Counted from the first letter of the stretch, positions 24,001 to 33,073 are shown. The stretch is 34,926 nucleotides of DNA from an uncultured Haloferula sp. (GCA_946885645.1 CAMPGU010000013.1:1-34926); one strand, 5' to 3'. Made by a program: numbers and translations. The notes: generated from the letters alone by a model not told the origin.

Positions 24001-24909
24001 TCACAGGGTCACGATCCGGAGCTGGAGCTCGACGAGATCGTTGACCAGATGAGCTCCCAGATTCCTGAAAAGGCGACCGGAGCCGTATTTCACGTTCCAT
24101 CTGGTGCGATCGATGGAGAAAGAAGCCTGCGCGGCTGCTTTGCCGTCGGCGGTGATGCCGTGAGTGGCGAGGAAGCCGACCGTAGCGGTGACATCCTTCA
24201 GCGTCAGCATTCCGCGCACGGAAAGGCCGGGAGCGCCCGGCTCCACTCCCGGTAGCGCCGCCGCCTCCGTAATGACGAAGCGGGCCTCCGGATAAAGGGC
24301 CACGTCGAAAAAATCATGATCCATCAAATGACGGACCAGCACTTCGTGCAGGGGATCGCCCGCCAGATCCGCACAACGGATGGTATGCATGTCGATGACG
24401 AACTCCCCGCCCTTCAAAGCTCCTTCCTGAAAATCCAAATGGCCGGATTTCAGCGAGAGGAAGCCCTCGTGCATGTTCAGGAGGTTCCTACCCGTCCACC
24501 GGATGCGGCTTTCCTCTAAATCGATCGGCAGCCTGCCATCGGGAACCGCCGTTTCCGCTGCCGGTGGGGAAGAGAGTCCCGTGATCGGCAGCCCTCCGGC
24601 GGACCATGCTTCGACGCCTCCTCGAAAGTCCGACACCTGGGAATACCCGTTCCTGCAAAGCTTCTCGGCGGCCATCCGGCTTTCCTGGCTGTCGTCGCAC
24701 TGGCCGTACACACAGACCGCAGCGGCAAGACCGGGAGCCATGCTTGGCGTTCCTTCGAGGAACCCGACTTCAAACACGCAACGGTTCACGGCCCCTGGAA
24801 CATGTCCCCGGGCGAAGGCGGCAGCGGGTCTCACATCGATCAGCACGGGCGGGTGCCCGGATGAAAGGCGGGAAGAGAGCGTTTGTGCGTCGATCGTTTC
24901 GGGATTCAT
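24001..24909 (-). CDS. rhodanese-YceI domain fusion protein
   Basis: From ATG 24907-24909 the product is 302 residues (an ATG five codons upstream is also possible). Residues about 5-112 form a rhodanese domain: VLIDVRPAAAFARGHVPGAVNR, then VCVYGQCDDSQESRMAAEKLCRNGYSQVSDFRGGVEAWSAGGLPI. The catalytic loop is unusual: in place of the normal Y-C-x-x-G-x-R it reads VYGQCDDSQES, with Cys two residues late, so sulfurtransferase activity is uncertain. Residues about 130-302 are a YceI-like lipocalin domain (RWTGRNLLNMHEGFLSLKSGHLDF, HLMDHDFFDVALYPEARFVI, RGMLTLKDVT, RTRWNVKYGSGRLFRNLG) that in relatives binds isoprenoid-type lipids. There is no signal peptide, so it is probably cytosolic. It is divergent from marC. 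Confidence 0.88.
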   Translation of the reverse strand: MNPETIDAQTLSSRLSSGHPPVLIDVRPAAAFARGHVPGAVNRCVFEVGFLEGTPSMAPGLAAAVCVYGQCDDSQESRMAAEKLCRNGYSQVSDFRGGVEAWSAGGLPITGLSSPPAAETAVPDGRLPIDLEESRIRWTGRNLLNMHEGFLSLKSGHLDFQEGALKGGEFVIDMHTIRCADLAGDPLHEVLVRHLMDHDFFDVALYPEARFVITEAAALPGVEPGAPGLSVRGMLTLKDVTATVGFLATHGITADGKAAAQASFSIDRTRWNVKYGSGRLFRNLGAHLVNDLVELQLRIVTL

Positions 24910-25026
24910 GGAGCCAGAATGCATATACGGGTGCGCCCGTCAGCGCATGTAGCAGAATAACTGCTCCATGTCCCGGCGTTCCGAAGCAGGCGTTTCAAAA
25001 TCCGTTGTTCCTCCTTCTTTTCGTCC

Positions 25027-25653
25027 ATGATTGCTTGGCTCCCGCCGGCTGTCCCGACCATGAATCTTCTCGCCCTCGCCGTCACCCTGTTCCTCGTGCT
25101 GGATCCCTTCGGGAATGCAGCCATTTTCCATGCGGTGCTCTCGAAGATTCCCGAGAGCCGGCGCCGGCCCGTGCTGGTGCGGGAGCTCCTGTTCGCCCTC
25201 TGCATCCTCCTGGGTTTCCTGTTTCTGGGGAAGCACCTGCTGGGCTTTTTGGGTCTGAGACCGGCCACGCTGAGCATCTCGGGAGGCATCCTTCTCTTCC
25301 TCATCGCTTTGGGAATGGTGTTTCCCACCCGTTCCGTGCTCGGGGAGACGGGGGATGACGAGCCTTTCATCGTCCCGCTGGCCGTCCCCCTGATCGCCGG
25401 ACCGTCCAGCATCGCGCTCATCCTGCTAACGGCTTCGAAATATCCCGGCGAGCTTGCCTCTATCACCCTCGCCGTCACCGGAGCGTGGCTCCTGTCGTCG
25501 GTGATTCTGCTGCTCTCGCCCGCGCTGCTGCGGCTCATGGGGACGAAGGGAACCCGGGCTCTGGAGCGGCTGATGGGCCTGCTGCTCATCCTCGTAGCGG
25601 TCCAAATGTTCCTTGATGGCGTGTCCACCTACAGCGCATCCTCCGCCCCGTGA
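25027..25653 (+). CDS. MarC/UPF0056-family integral membrane protein
   Basis: A 208-residue protein with about six hydrophobic segments, starting LLALAVTLFLVLDPFGNAAIFHAVL, the hallmark MarC first helix with DPFGN. IPLIAGPSS is represented by AVPLIAGPSSIALILL in the middle. The role of MarC proteins is not known; the old link to antibiotic resistance was withdrawn. ATG 25060 (MNLLALAV...) is a credible shorter start and matches typical family N-termini better; neither start has a clear ribosome-binding site. The stop overlaps the GTG start of the acylphosphatase gene by four bases, so the two are probably translated together. Confidence 0.88.
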   Translation: MIAWLPPAVPTMNLLALAVTLFLVLDPFGNAAIFHAVLSKIPESRRRPVLVRELLFALCILLGFLFLGKHLLGFLGLRPATLSISGGILLFLIALGMVFPTRSVLGETGDDEPFIVPLAVPLIAGPSSIALILLTASKYPGELASITLAVTGAWLLSSVILLLSPALLRLMGTKGTRALERLMGLLLILVAVQMFLDGVSTYSASSAP

Positions 25654-25925
25654 TTGCCCGCCGTGTCATCTTCGAAGGTCGCGTCCAGGGAGTGGGGTTC
25701 CGGTACACGACCAAGGACATCGCCAAGGGCTTCGAGGTCTGCGGCACCGTGAAAAACCTCCCCGACGGCACCGTCGAACTCGAGGTCATGGGGGAGCGCG
25801 AGGAAGTGGAAGCCTTTCTCAAGGAGATCGCCGAGGAATCCCCGCTGGGCCATCACATCAAGGGCATGCACGTGAAGAACATCCCTCCGCTCGAAGGCGT
25901 AAAGGGCTTCACGATCGAGCGGTGA
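25650..25925 (+). CDS. acyP: acylphosphatase
   Basis: A 91-residue enzyme that hydrolyses acyl phosphates such as carbamoyl phosphate and 1,3-bisphosphoglycerate. The signature FEGRVQGVGFRYTTKDIAKGFEVCGTVKNLPDGTVELEV contains the catalytic Arg18 of the VQGVGFR loop and the catalytic Asn of VKNLPDG (Asn36). The length equals the family norm. The start is GTG 25650, overlapping the marC stop as GTGA. It is convergent with cutA. Confidence 0.95.
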   Translation: MIARRVIFEGRVQGVGFRYTTKDIAKGFEVCGTVKNLPDGTVELEVMGEREEVEAFLKEIAEESPLGHHIKGMHVKNIPPLEGVKGFTIER

Positions 25926-25961
25926 AGCGTTGGCTCAGGGCCGCGACCGGTGGCCGCTTGC

Positions 25962-26279
25962 TTAGAGCCCCGGCCAGGCCTCTCCCAGCCAATTCAGGTA
26001 AGCAGCGGAACCTGCCGCCACCGGCAGGGCCAGGATCTCCGGTACCTCGTAAGGGTGCAGTTCCAAAATAGCCGCCTCCAAATCCGCGTAGCGGGTGGTT
26101 TTGATGATCCCCAGCACCTCGTCCGCCCTTTCGGTTTTTCCCTCCCAGCGGTAGATCGATTCCACTCCCGGAAAGAGGTTCACGCAGGCCGCCACTTGCC
26201 TTTCCACCAAGGCCGCGCCAATCTGTCGCGCCTGATCGATATCGGGGAAGGTGCAGAGGACGACGACCGCGTTTTCCAT
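25962..26279 (-). CDS. cutA: CutA1 divalent-cation tolerance protein
   Basis: A 105-residue protein of normal family length: VVLCTFPDIDQARQIGAALVERQVAACVNLFPGVESIYRWEGK, then LGIIKTTRYADLEAAILELHPYEVPEILALPV. CutA1 forms very stable ferredoxin-like trimers and binds divalent metals, though its physiological role is disputed. The AACVN motif and the HPYEVPEI segment are diagnostic. It is divergent from the histidine kinase gene with only 37 bases between the start codons. Confidence 0.95.
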   Translation of the reverse strand: MENAVVVLCTFPDIDQARQIGAALVERQVAACVNLFPGVESIYRWEGKTERADEVLGIIKTTRYADLEAAILELHPYEVPEILALPVAAGSAAYLNWLGEAWPGL

Positions 26280-26316
26280 GTCCTATCCTCACCGCTGAAC
26301 CGAAACTGGCAATCCC

Positions 26317-27504
26317 TTGAAATCCGGCTTCCTCGACAAACTCCTCGCCCGTATCGACCGGATCGATCCGGCCGAGGCACGGCAGCTTCTCGACCGGCTG
26401 GTGCGGGAGAAAGGCTTCCTGGAACAGGTCTTCGAAGCCTTGCACGAAGGGGTCATCGTGCTCGATGACGATGGGGAAATCACCTTCATCAACGGTGCCG
26501 CCTGCCGTTTTTTCGGCCTGCAGGCCGAGGAGGCTCCGGGCACGCCTCTCGCGGCGCGGATTCCGGGCTTGGACTGGGGCTCGCTGGCCAAACCGGGCAT
26601 GGCCGTGTCGCGGGATCTTGAGATTTTCTATCCCGAGAACCGTTTCCTCAACTTCTACCTGTCCCCGATCAAGCCGGAGCGGCCGTCGGCCCAAGCGGTC
26701 GGCTGGGTGATGCTCGTCCGGGATCTGACCACGACGCGGCAGGAAGCGGAACAAACCCTTGAATCGGAGCGCTTGAATGTCCTCACGCTGCTAGCCGCAG
26801 GGGTCGCCCACGAAATCGGCAATCCCCTCAATTCACTCGATATCCACCTGCAGCTCATGGCGCGGAAGCTCCGCAAGCTGCCGCCCGGGGACCGCACTCC
26901 ATTGGAAGAACATCTCTCGACCGCGCGGAATGAGATCAAGCGGCTGGATACGATCCTGAAGCAATTCCTCCAGGCGATCCGGCCTTCCACCCCGAACCGG
27001 GAGCGCTGCAACTTGCCGAAAATCCTGCAGGATGCCCTGCGGTTGCTCGAACCGGAACTCGAAACGCGCTCGATCTCCGTCCAAATGGAAATCGCGGACG
27101 ACTTCCCCGCGATGGAGGCCGATGCCGGGCAATTCCAGCAGGTCTTCTACAATCTCCTCCGGAATGCTTATCAGGCTATCGGCGGAAAAGACGGGCTGAT
27201 CCGGGTCACCGCGCGGGCGAACGAGTTCGAAGCCACCCTCTCCATCGAGGACAACGGCACCGGGATCTCGCCCGAACACATGGGTTCGCTCTTCGAGCCC
27301 TATCGCACCACCAAGCAATCCGGCAGCGGGCTCGGTCTCCTGATCGTCCGCCGCGTCGTCCGCGAGCACGGCGGCGAGATCGAGATCCAGAGCGAGCCGG
27401 GCTCCGGAACCCGCGTCCTCATCCATCTTCCCAGGGGTCCGAGGCCCGTGAGGCTGCTGGAATCGGAGAATCGGGTGATCGATGTGGAGGCCAGCAGCCA
27501 ATGA
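26317..27504 (+). CDS. cytosolic PAS-domain sensor histidine kinase (NtrB/AtoS-like)
   Basis: A 395-residue kinase without transmembrane segments. A PAS domain covers about 35-140 (LHEGVIVLDDDGEITFINGAACRFFGLQAEEAPG). The dimerisation/phosphoacceptor helix is LLAAGVAHEIGNPLNSLD (His165), and the ATP-binding domain shows the N box (QVFYNLLRNAYQAIGG), G1 (IEDNGTGIS), F (LFEPYRTTKQSG) and G2 (SGLGLLIV). TTG 26317 is the only start near the expected N-terminus, because the first in-frame ATG lies deep in the PAS domain. It is followed 76 bases later by an NtrC-type regulator, which is almost certainly its partner. The signal sensed is unknown. Confidence 0.93.
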   Translation: MKSGFLDKLLARIDRIDPAEARQLLDRLVREKGFLEQVFEALHEGVIVLDDDGEITFINGAACRFFGLQAEEAPGTPLAARIPGLDWGSLAKPGMAVSRDLEIFYPENRFLNFYLSPIKPERPSAQAVGWVMLVRDLTTTRQEAEQTLESERLNVLTLLAAGVAHEIGNPLNSLDIHLQLMARKLRKLPPGDRTPLEEHLSTARNEIKRLDTILKQFLQAIRPSTPNRERCNLPKILQDALRLLEPELETRSISVQMEIADDFPAMEADAGQFQQVFYNLLRNAYQAIGGKDGLIRVTARANEFEATLSIEDNGTGISPEHMGSLFEPYRTTKQSGSGLGLLIVRRVVREHGGEIEIQSEPGSGTRVLIHLPRGPRPVRLLESENRVIDVEASSQ

Positions 27505-27580
27505 TCGTGAAAACTCCCGTCAATTTCCCGCCCCCTTCACCGTTTCATCTCCCTCGGCATTTCAATTTCCTGTAATTCTC

Positions 27581-28957
27581 ATGACCCCGACCCTGCTCAT
27601 CGCGGATGACGAAAAGGCCACCCGGGACGGGCTGCGGTCCGCCCTCGAAGAGGAATTCGAGGTTTTCACCGCGGCCAACATCGCCGAGGCGATGTCGGTC
27701 CTCAAGGCGGAGCCGGTGGACCTATTGCTGACCGACCTCCGCATGGGAGGGGATTCGGGCATGGACCTGCTGGCCCAGGCGATGGCGCTGCCTCATCCCC
27801 CGGTGTCCATCATGATGACCGCCTACGGGTCGGTCGATACCGCGGTGGAGGCGATGCGGCGGGGCGCCTGGCATTTCGTCACCAAGCCGCTGAACCTCGA
27901 CGAGGTGGAAATGCTGCTGAAGCGCGCGCTCCGGAGCCGCAAACTCGAGACGGAGAACCGGCAGCTCCGCGAGCAGATTTCGGATGCCTCCGGGCTCGAG
28001 CGGTTGGCCGGCAAGTCCCCCGCGATCCGCAAGGTGATCGAGGTCGTCCGGCAGGTCGCCCCCACCCGGGCCACGGTTTTGATCGAGGGAGAATCCGGCA
28101 CGGGCAAGGAGGTGGTCGCCCACGCGATCCACCGCTTGAGCGGGCGCCCCGCGGAGAAACTGGTGATCGTGCACTGCGCCGCGCTGGCGCCGCAGATCTT
28201 GGAAAGCGAGCTTTTCGGCCACGAAAAGGGTGCCTTCACCGGTGCCACGCAACGCCGCATCGGCCGCTTCGAACAGGCGGACGGGGGGACGCTGTTCCTC
28301 GACGAGATCGGTGAGATCGACGCGTCGATCCAAGTGAAGTTGCTGCGCGCGCTCTCCGAGCGCACGATCGAGCGGGTGGGTTCCAATACGCCCGTGAAAG
28401 TGGACGTGCGTGTGATCGCCGCCACCAATAAGAACCTCGCGGCGATGGTCGGGAAGGGGGACTTCCGGGAGGATCTCTTTTTCCGTCTGAACGTCGTCCG
28501 GATCGAAATGCCGCCCCTGCGGGAGAGGGCGGAGGATATCGTGCTGCTGGCGGGGGAGTTCCTAAAGGAATTCGCGGAGGAGAACGGCAGGCCGGTGAAA
28601 CCGCTCAGCGACCAAGCCCTGCGGCTTCTGCGCTCCTATCCATGGCCCGGCAATGTCCGGGAACTGAGGACCGCGATCGAGCACGGCGTGGTGATGAGCA
28701 ACGATCCAATGATCGACCTGCATCACCTGCCCTCCTCCCTCCTTGGCGAGGGAAGTATTCCGGTTCCGCCGGTGACGGCTCAGGTCGGGACCAAAATCAC
28801 CCTTGCCGCCTCTCGGGAATTGAATTTGCATGCGCTCGAAACAAGCGCCATCCGCGCCGCCTTGGCTGAAGCCGGAGGCAACCGGACGCGGGCCGCCGAG
28901 CTTCTCGGCATCAGCCGCCGCACCCTCCAGAGGAAGCTCAAGGAGGAAGGCGAGTGA
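27581..28957 (+). CDS. sigma-54-dependent NtrC-family response regulator
   Basis: The 458-residue regulator has a receiver domain (Asp52 in LLLTDLRMGG, conserved Thr80 and Lys102), a central AAA+ sigma-54-activating domain and a Fis-type HTH. The AAA+ domain has Walker A GESGTGKE (170-177), the GAFTGA loop that contacts sigma-54 (217-222) and Walker B GGTLFLDEIGE (235-245). The HTH reads AEAGGNRTRAAELLGISRRTLQRKLKEEGE at the C-terminus. All key residues are present, so it should be active. The ATG at 27581 follows the kinase gene; the 33 open codons upstream are not receiver-like. It implies sigma-54 use in this organism, consistent with the promoter match at 19862-19877. Targets are not evident from the window. 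Confidence 0.95.
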   Translation: MTPTLLIADDEKATRDGLRSALEEEFEVFTAANIAEAMSVLKAEPVDLLLTDLRMGGDSGMDLLAQAMALPHPPVSIMMTAYGSVDTAVEAMRRGAWHFVTKPLNLDEVEMLLKRALRSRKLETENRQLREQISDASGLERLAGKSPAIRKVIEVVRQVAPTRATVLIEGESGTGKEVVAHAIHRLSGRPAEKLVIVHCAALAPQILESELFGHEKGAFTGATQRRIGRFEQADGGTLFLDEIGEIDASIQVKLLRALSERTIERVGSNTPVKVDVRVIAATNKNLAAMVGKGDFREDLFFRLNVVRIEMPPLRERAEDIVLLAGEFLKEFAEENGRPVKPLSDQALRLLRSYPWPGNVRELRTAIEHGVVMSNDPMIDLHHLPSSLLGEGSIPVPPVTAQVGTKITLAASRELNLHALETSAIRAALAEAGGNRTRAAELLGISRRTLQRKLKEEGE

Positions 28958-28988
28958 TGAAACCCGCCGGCACCCCGACCGATTTCTC

Positions 28989-30836
28989 ATGAGCAGCCCC
29001 ACTTCCTCGCAATTCGAAACGGCGGTAATGATCCGCAGGATCCTGTTCTTCCTGGCCCTGATCAGTTTCACCCTGCTCAACCTGATGCCGCTTTTCCGCG
29101 GCCTTTCCTCACCCCAGGCGATGGAGCAGGCCCAGATCGCCCGCCAGATCGCCCGCGGCGAAGGCTTCACCACCAAGATGATCCGCCCCCTGGCCTATTA
29201 CGAGGCGGAGAAGGCGAACCAAGGAGGCGCGGTGCCTTTCACCGGATTCAAGGACACCTACCACGCGCCGCTCAATCCCTTGATCCTGGGGGCCGTGTTG
29301 AAGTTGGTCGGCGGGGATAAACCCGATGCCTGGCCGATGGCCAAGGACGAGCTGGTCTTCCCACTGGACCGGGTGATCGCGCTGGTATCGACCTTGTTCT
29401 TCCTGATGTCCATCGGCGTCTCCTACCTGCTGGTGGGCAGGATTTTCGATCCGAAGATCGCCGGAGTCACGGCGGTGCTGATGATGTTGTGCGACCTTTT
29501 CTGGAATTTCTCCCAGAGCGGCCTGCCGCAGATGCTCTTGCTGCTCCTCTTCTCCTGCGGGCTCTACTTCACCTACCGGGCGGTGGAGGCTCAGGACGAG
29601 GGCAGACCGAGCTTTCTGCCTGCCCTGCTCGGGGCGGTGTTCCTCGCGCTCATGGTGCTGACGCACTGGATCGCCGCTTGGATTTTCCTCGGTTACCTCA
29701 TATACGCCGCGTTCACCTTCAAGCCGCGCGGGATCATCGCGCTGATCGGCATGGCTTTGCTCGGCTTGCTGATCGCCCTCCCGTTGATCCGGGCAAATGG
29801 GATTGTCGGCCAGCCTTTCGGGACGGGATTTTACGTCCTCTACAACGGCATCGGCGGCAGCACCGAGTCCATGGTCATGCGCAACCATGACCTGGAGAGC
29901 GAACCGCTCTCGCTGGACGGGATGGTCCTGAAAATCCTCGGCACCACGCTGGTCCAGGCCTCCGACCTCCTTCCTTTCCTCGGCGGGATTCTTGCCGCGC
30001 CGTTTTTCTTCATCGCCCTGCTTCACCCCTTCAAGCGCGCGCCCATCGCCGGTTTCCGCTGGGGCATCCTGCTGATGTGGGGCTTTGCCGCCCTGGGCAT
30101 GGCCATCTTCGGAATCGACCGTGAAAACCCGCTTCACTCGAACCAGATCCACCTGCTTTTCGCCCCGGTGATGGCGGCGTACGGGCTCGCCTTCATTTCC
30201 ATCCTCTGGAGCCGGTTGGAAATCGTTTCCGCCGCCCCTTTCCTCAGGAACGCCCACTTCGTGGTCCTGATAATCCTCTCCGCGGCGCCGATGGTGCTCA
30301 CCCTTCCGAACAAGGTGCAGATCGGCATGTATCTGAGCAAAGGCGGGGTTCCCCAGTGGCCGCCGTACCTGCCGCATGTTCTCCATAAGGATCTGCCGCA
30401 GGAGATCAAGGATCGCGGGTCCAGTATCGCCACCGACAAAATCGTGGTTTCCGACCAGCCGTGGGCCGTGGCGTGGTACGCCGACACCCTCAGTCTGTGG
30501 CTGCCTAAAACCAAAGCCGGTTTCGAAAAGCTGGAAGACCGGGCCTCGATGCTCGGAACGCCCTTCGCGGGCTTCCTCATAAGCCCCACCTCCGCCGAGG
30601 TCGGGACCCTGTCCGTCGCCCGCAGGCAGTTCGGCGACTTCAACTCGCTGGTGTTCAATGGTCCTGTTTCCGAAATGACTGCTCCCGACCCGAACCGGAG
30701 CGGTCTCATGATCTACCCCAGCGATCCCAAGCTAACCGAGATCGCCCGGCGCTATGGCAACCTCAAGTGGCTCGCCAGGGGCGACCTTGTCTTCTACGGA
30801 GCCGGAACCCTCGGTGGAACCCCCAACTCCCGCTAA
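28989..30836 (+). CDS. polytopic membrane protein, GT39/ArnT-like glycosyltransferase
   Basis: From ATG 28989 the product is 615 residues with about ten to eleven hydrophobic segments in the first 480 residues. It begins IRRILFFLALISFTLLNLMPLF, followed by a periplasmic loop with ARGEGFTTKMIRPLAY and KDTYHAPLNPLILGAVL, then a soluble C-terminal domain. The loop after helix 1, and YHAPLNPLILG in the position of the catalytic loop of GT-C (dolichyl-phosphate-mannose/ArnT-type) transferases, suggest lipid-linked sugar transfer, but no diagnostic acidic pair is certain. It follows the NtrC-like gene by 31 bases and overlaps xseB (TAATG), so it could be co-transcribed on either side. Longer upstream starts overlap the regulator and were rejected. 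Confidence 0.75.
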   Translation: MSSPTSSQFETAVMIRRILFFLALISFTLLNLMPLFRGLSSPQAMEQAQIARQIARGEGFTTKMIRPLAYYEAEKANQGGAVPFTGFKDTYHAPLNPLILGAVLKLVGGDKPDAWPMAKDELVFPLDRVIALVSTLFFLMSIGVSYLLVGRIFDPKIAGVTAVLMMLCDLFWNFSQSGLPQMLLLLLFSCGLYFTYRAVEAQDEGRPSFLPALLGAVFLALMVLTHWIAAWIFLGYLIYAAFTFKPRGIIALIGMALLGLLIALPLIRANGIVGQPFGTGFYVLYNGIGGSTESMVMRNHDLESEPLSLDGMVLKILGTTLVQASDLLPFLGGILAAPFFFIALLHPFKRAPIAGFRWGILLMWGFAALGMAIFGIDRENPLHSNQIHLLFAPVMAAYGLAFISILWSRLEIVSAAPFLRNAHFVVLIILSAAPMVLTLPNKVQIGMYLSKGGVPQWPPYLPHVLHKDLPQEIKDRGSSIATDKIVVSDQPWAVAWYADTLSLWLPKTKAGFEKLEDRASMLGTPFAGFLISPTSAEVGTLSVARRQFGDFNSLVFNGPVSEMTAPDPNRSGLMIYPSDPKLTEIARRYGNLKWLARGDLVFYGAGTLGGTPNSR

Positions 30837-31177
30837 TGGCCCGCCGGAAGTCATCCCCGGAGGAAAATCCGGGCAAGCAACCAAGCTTCGAGGAGGCGCT
30901 CCTCGAACTCGAGGAGATTGTCGCCGCGATGGAGGAGGAGCAGCTCCCGCTCGAAGAATTGGTGGCACGCTACGAAAAGGGCTCGAAATTGCTCGCGCGC
31001 TGCGAGACCGTCCTCGCCTCCGCCCGGAAACGCCTTCAAACGATCTCCGCGAAGACGGCGGCAGAAACTCCAGACGCCCCTGACGAATCTCCGGATGAAG
31101 ACGATGACGAACCGGCCGGCAGAGACGCCGGCACCCCGGACGAATACGACGACGATGACGACATCCGCCTCTTCTGA
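30836..31177 (+). CDS. xseB: exodeoxyribonuclease VII small subunit
   Basis: A 113-residue protein. The XseB helical-hairpin core is plain: SFEEALLELEEIVAAMEEEQLPLEELVARYEKGSKLLARCETVLASARKRLQTIS (about 15-69). The remaining C-terminal tail is very acidic (DESPDEDDDEPAG ... YDDDDDIRLF), making the protein longer than the usual 75-85 residues. XseB binds the XseA catalytic subunit; xseA is not in the window. The ATG overlaps the stop of the preceding membrane protein gene (TAATG), and the end overlaps the dxs start by 23 bases, so the three appear to form one operon. Confidence 0.9.
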   Translation: MARRKSSPEENPGKQPSFEEALLELEEIVAAMEEEQLPLEELVARYEKGSKLLARCETVLASARKRLQTISAKTAAETPDAPDESPDEDDDEPAGRDAGTPDEYDDDDDIRLF

Positions 31178-33047
31178 GCACTCCGCCCTCGGCCCTCTGC
31201 TCGCAGCCATCCGCTCGCCCGAAGACGTCAAAGCTCTCCCGGAGGCCGATTTGCTCAAGTTGGCCGAAGAAGTCCGGCACTCGCTCATCACCTGCCTGTC
31301 CCGCACCGGCGGCCATCTCGGCCCGAATCTGGGAGTGGTGGAGCTCAGCATCGCCCTTCACCGCGTTTTCTCCACCCCGAAAGATTGCTTCGTGTTCGAC
31401 GTCGCCCACCAGGGATACGTCCACAAGATGCTGACGGGCCGCGCCGACCGCATTCACACGATGCGGACGTACAAAGGTCTCAACGGATTCCTGCTCCGCT
31501 CCGAATCCGAGCACGATTCCTATGGTGCCGGTCATGCCGGTACCGCCCTCTCCGCCGCCCTCGGCATGGCGGCCGCACGGGACTTGGCGAAGGAGGACAG
31601 CCACGTCGTGGCGGTCGCCGGGGATGCCGCCTTCACCTGTGGCCCGACGCTGGAAGCGCTGAACAATATCGCCGAGACGACCAAGCGCTTCATCGTCGTC
31701 CTCAATGACAACGAGTGGTCGATCGACAAGAACGTCGGCGCGATCGCCCGCTACTTCAACGCGCTCCAGACCCACTCCACCTACGCGAGCGTGCGGAACA
31801 GTGCCGCCGAGTTTGTTGAAAGGATCGCCGGGAAAGCGGTGCGCAAGCTGGCCCACAAGGTCGAGGAGGGGGCGAAAAACCTCCTTTTCCCGAACGTGCT
31901 CTTCGAGAAATTCGGGCTCCGCTACTACGGTCCGATCGACGGGCACGATCTGCCGCTCCTGGTGAGGACCTTCGAGCACCTGAAGACCCTCCACGAGCCG
32001 GTGGTGCTCCACATCATCACCGAGAAAGGCCGCGGCTATCAACCCGCGCTCGACAATCCCGGCAAATTCCACGGGTTGGGTGCCTACAAGATCGAGGACG
32101 GCTCCACGGACCTGTCCTCCACCCCGACCTGCTCCGACATCTTCGGCCGCACCGTCACCGATCTGGCCAAGACAGATGAGCGCATGGTCGCGATCACCGC
32201 GGCGATGCCCGGCGGGACCAAGCTGGAAATCTTCAAGAAGGAGCTGCCCGGCCGGTATTACGACGTGGGCATCGCCGAAGAACATGCGGCGCTCTTCGCC
32301 TGCGGGATGGCGACCAAGGGCTTCAAGCCCTTCCTGGCGATCTACTCCACCTTCATGCAGCGGGCCTATGACATGATTGTCCATGACATGGCGCTCCAGA
32401 ATCTCCCCGTGCGCCTCTGCATGGACCGCGGCGGTCTCTCCGGCGATGACGGGCCCACGCACCACGGTCTTTTCGATATCGGCTACCTCCGGCCCATTCC
32501 CGGCATCGTCCACATGCAGCCGGCCAACGAGGCCGAGTTCGTAGCGATGCTCAAATGGATGGCCGCCTACGACGGCGGCCCTTCGGCGATCCGCTATCCG
32601 CGCGGCACCATCGACGGCAGCCCCCTCGATGCTCCCGTGGCCCCGATTGAGCTCGGCAAGGCGGTCGTGGCCGCGGAGGGCAGCGATGTCGTCCTCGTCG
32701 GGCTCGGCACGATGTTCGGAATGGCAGAAAGGGCCAAAGCGATGCTGGAGGAGAGGGGCCTCTCCGTAGCGCTCGTCAATCCGCGCTTCATTAAGCCGCT
32801 GGACGGCACCGTGCTGGAACGCCTCGCCAAGCAGTGCAAGGTGGTCTGCACCTTCGAAGATCACGTGCTCCACAACGGCTTCGGCTGCGGGGTGATCGAA
32901 TTGCTCAGCGATGCCGGCATCACGACCCCCGTGGAGCGGATCGGCTGTCCGGACGAGTTTGTGGAACACGGCAAGCCGGACATTCTCCAGAAGCAGCACG
33001 GTCTCACGCCGGAAGCCGCGGTCGAGAAAGTCATGAAGCACTTCTGA
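31155..33047 (+). CDS. dxs: 1-deoxy-D-xylulose-5-phosphate synthase
   Basis: The 630-residue thiamine-diphosphate enzyme condenses pyruvate and glyceraldehyde 3-phosphate in the first step of the MEP isoprenoid pathway. Motifs include GGHLGPNLGVVELSIALHRVF (52-72), FDVAHQGYVHKMLTGR, SESEHDSYGAGHAGTALSAALGMA, GDAAFTCGPTLEALNNI (156-172), YDVGIAEEHAA with the catalytic Glu, and MDRGGLSGDDGPTHHGLFDIGYLRPIPG. Two motifs deviate from the textbook form: GDA replaces GDG in the diphosphate-binding motif, and GAGHAGT replaces G-GHSST. The rest is intact and the frame is full length, so I expect an active variant. ATG 31155 lies inside xseB; more upstream starts would run antifunctionally through it. 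Confidence 0.93.
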   Translation: MTTSASSEHSALGPLLAAIRSPEDVKALPEADLLKLAEEVRHSLITCLSRTGGHLGPNLGVVELSIALHRVFSTPKDCFVFDVAHQGYVHKMLTGRADRIHTMRTYKGLNGFLLRSESEHDSYGAGHAGTALSAALGMAAARDLAKEDSHVVAVAGDAAFTCGPTLEALNNIAETTKRFIVVLNDNEWSIDKNVGAIARYFNALQTHSTYASVRNSAAEFVERIAGKAVRKLAHKVEEGAKNLLFPNVLFEKFGLRYYGPIDGHDLPLLVRTFEHLKTLHEPVVLHIITEKGRGYQPALDNPGKFHGLGAYKIEDGSTDLSSTPTCSDIFGRTVTDLAKTDERMVAITAAMPGGTKLEIFKKELPGRYYDVGIAEEHAALFACGMATKGFKPFLAIYSTFMQRAYDMIVHDMALQNLPVRLCMDRGGLSGDDGPTHHGLFDIGYLRPIPGIVHMQPANEAEFVAMLKWMAAYDGGPSAIRYPRGTIDGSPLDAPVAPIELGKAVVAAEGSDVVLVGLGTMFGMAERAKAMLEERGLSVALVNPRFIKPLDGTVLERLAKQCKVVCTFEDHVLHNGFGCGVIELLSDAGITTPVERIGCPDEFVEHGKPDILQKQHGLTPEAAVEKVMKHF

Positions 33048-33073
33048 ACGGGACCGCAAGGGACCCTCCGGCC

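Noticed and set aside
30732..33059. A 775-codon open frame antisense to dxs
   Set aside because: Long antisense frames are expected in GC-rich coding DNA. The sense strand encodes an unmistakable Dxs, and the antisense translation shows no motifs or typical composition.
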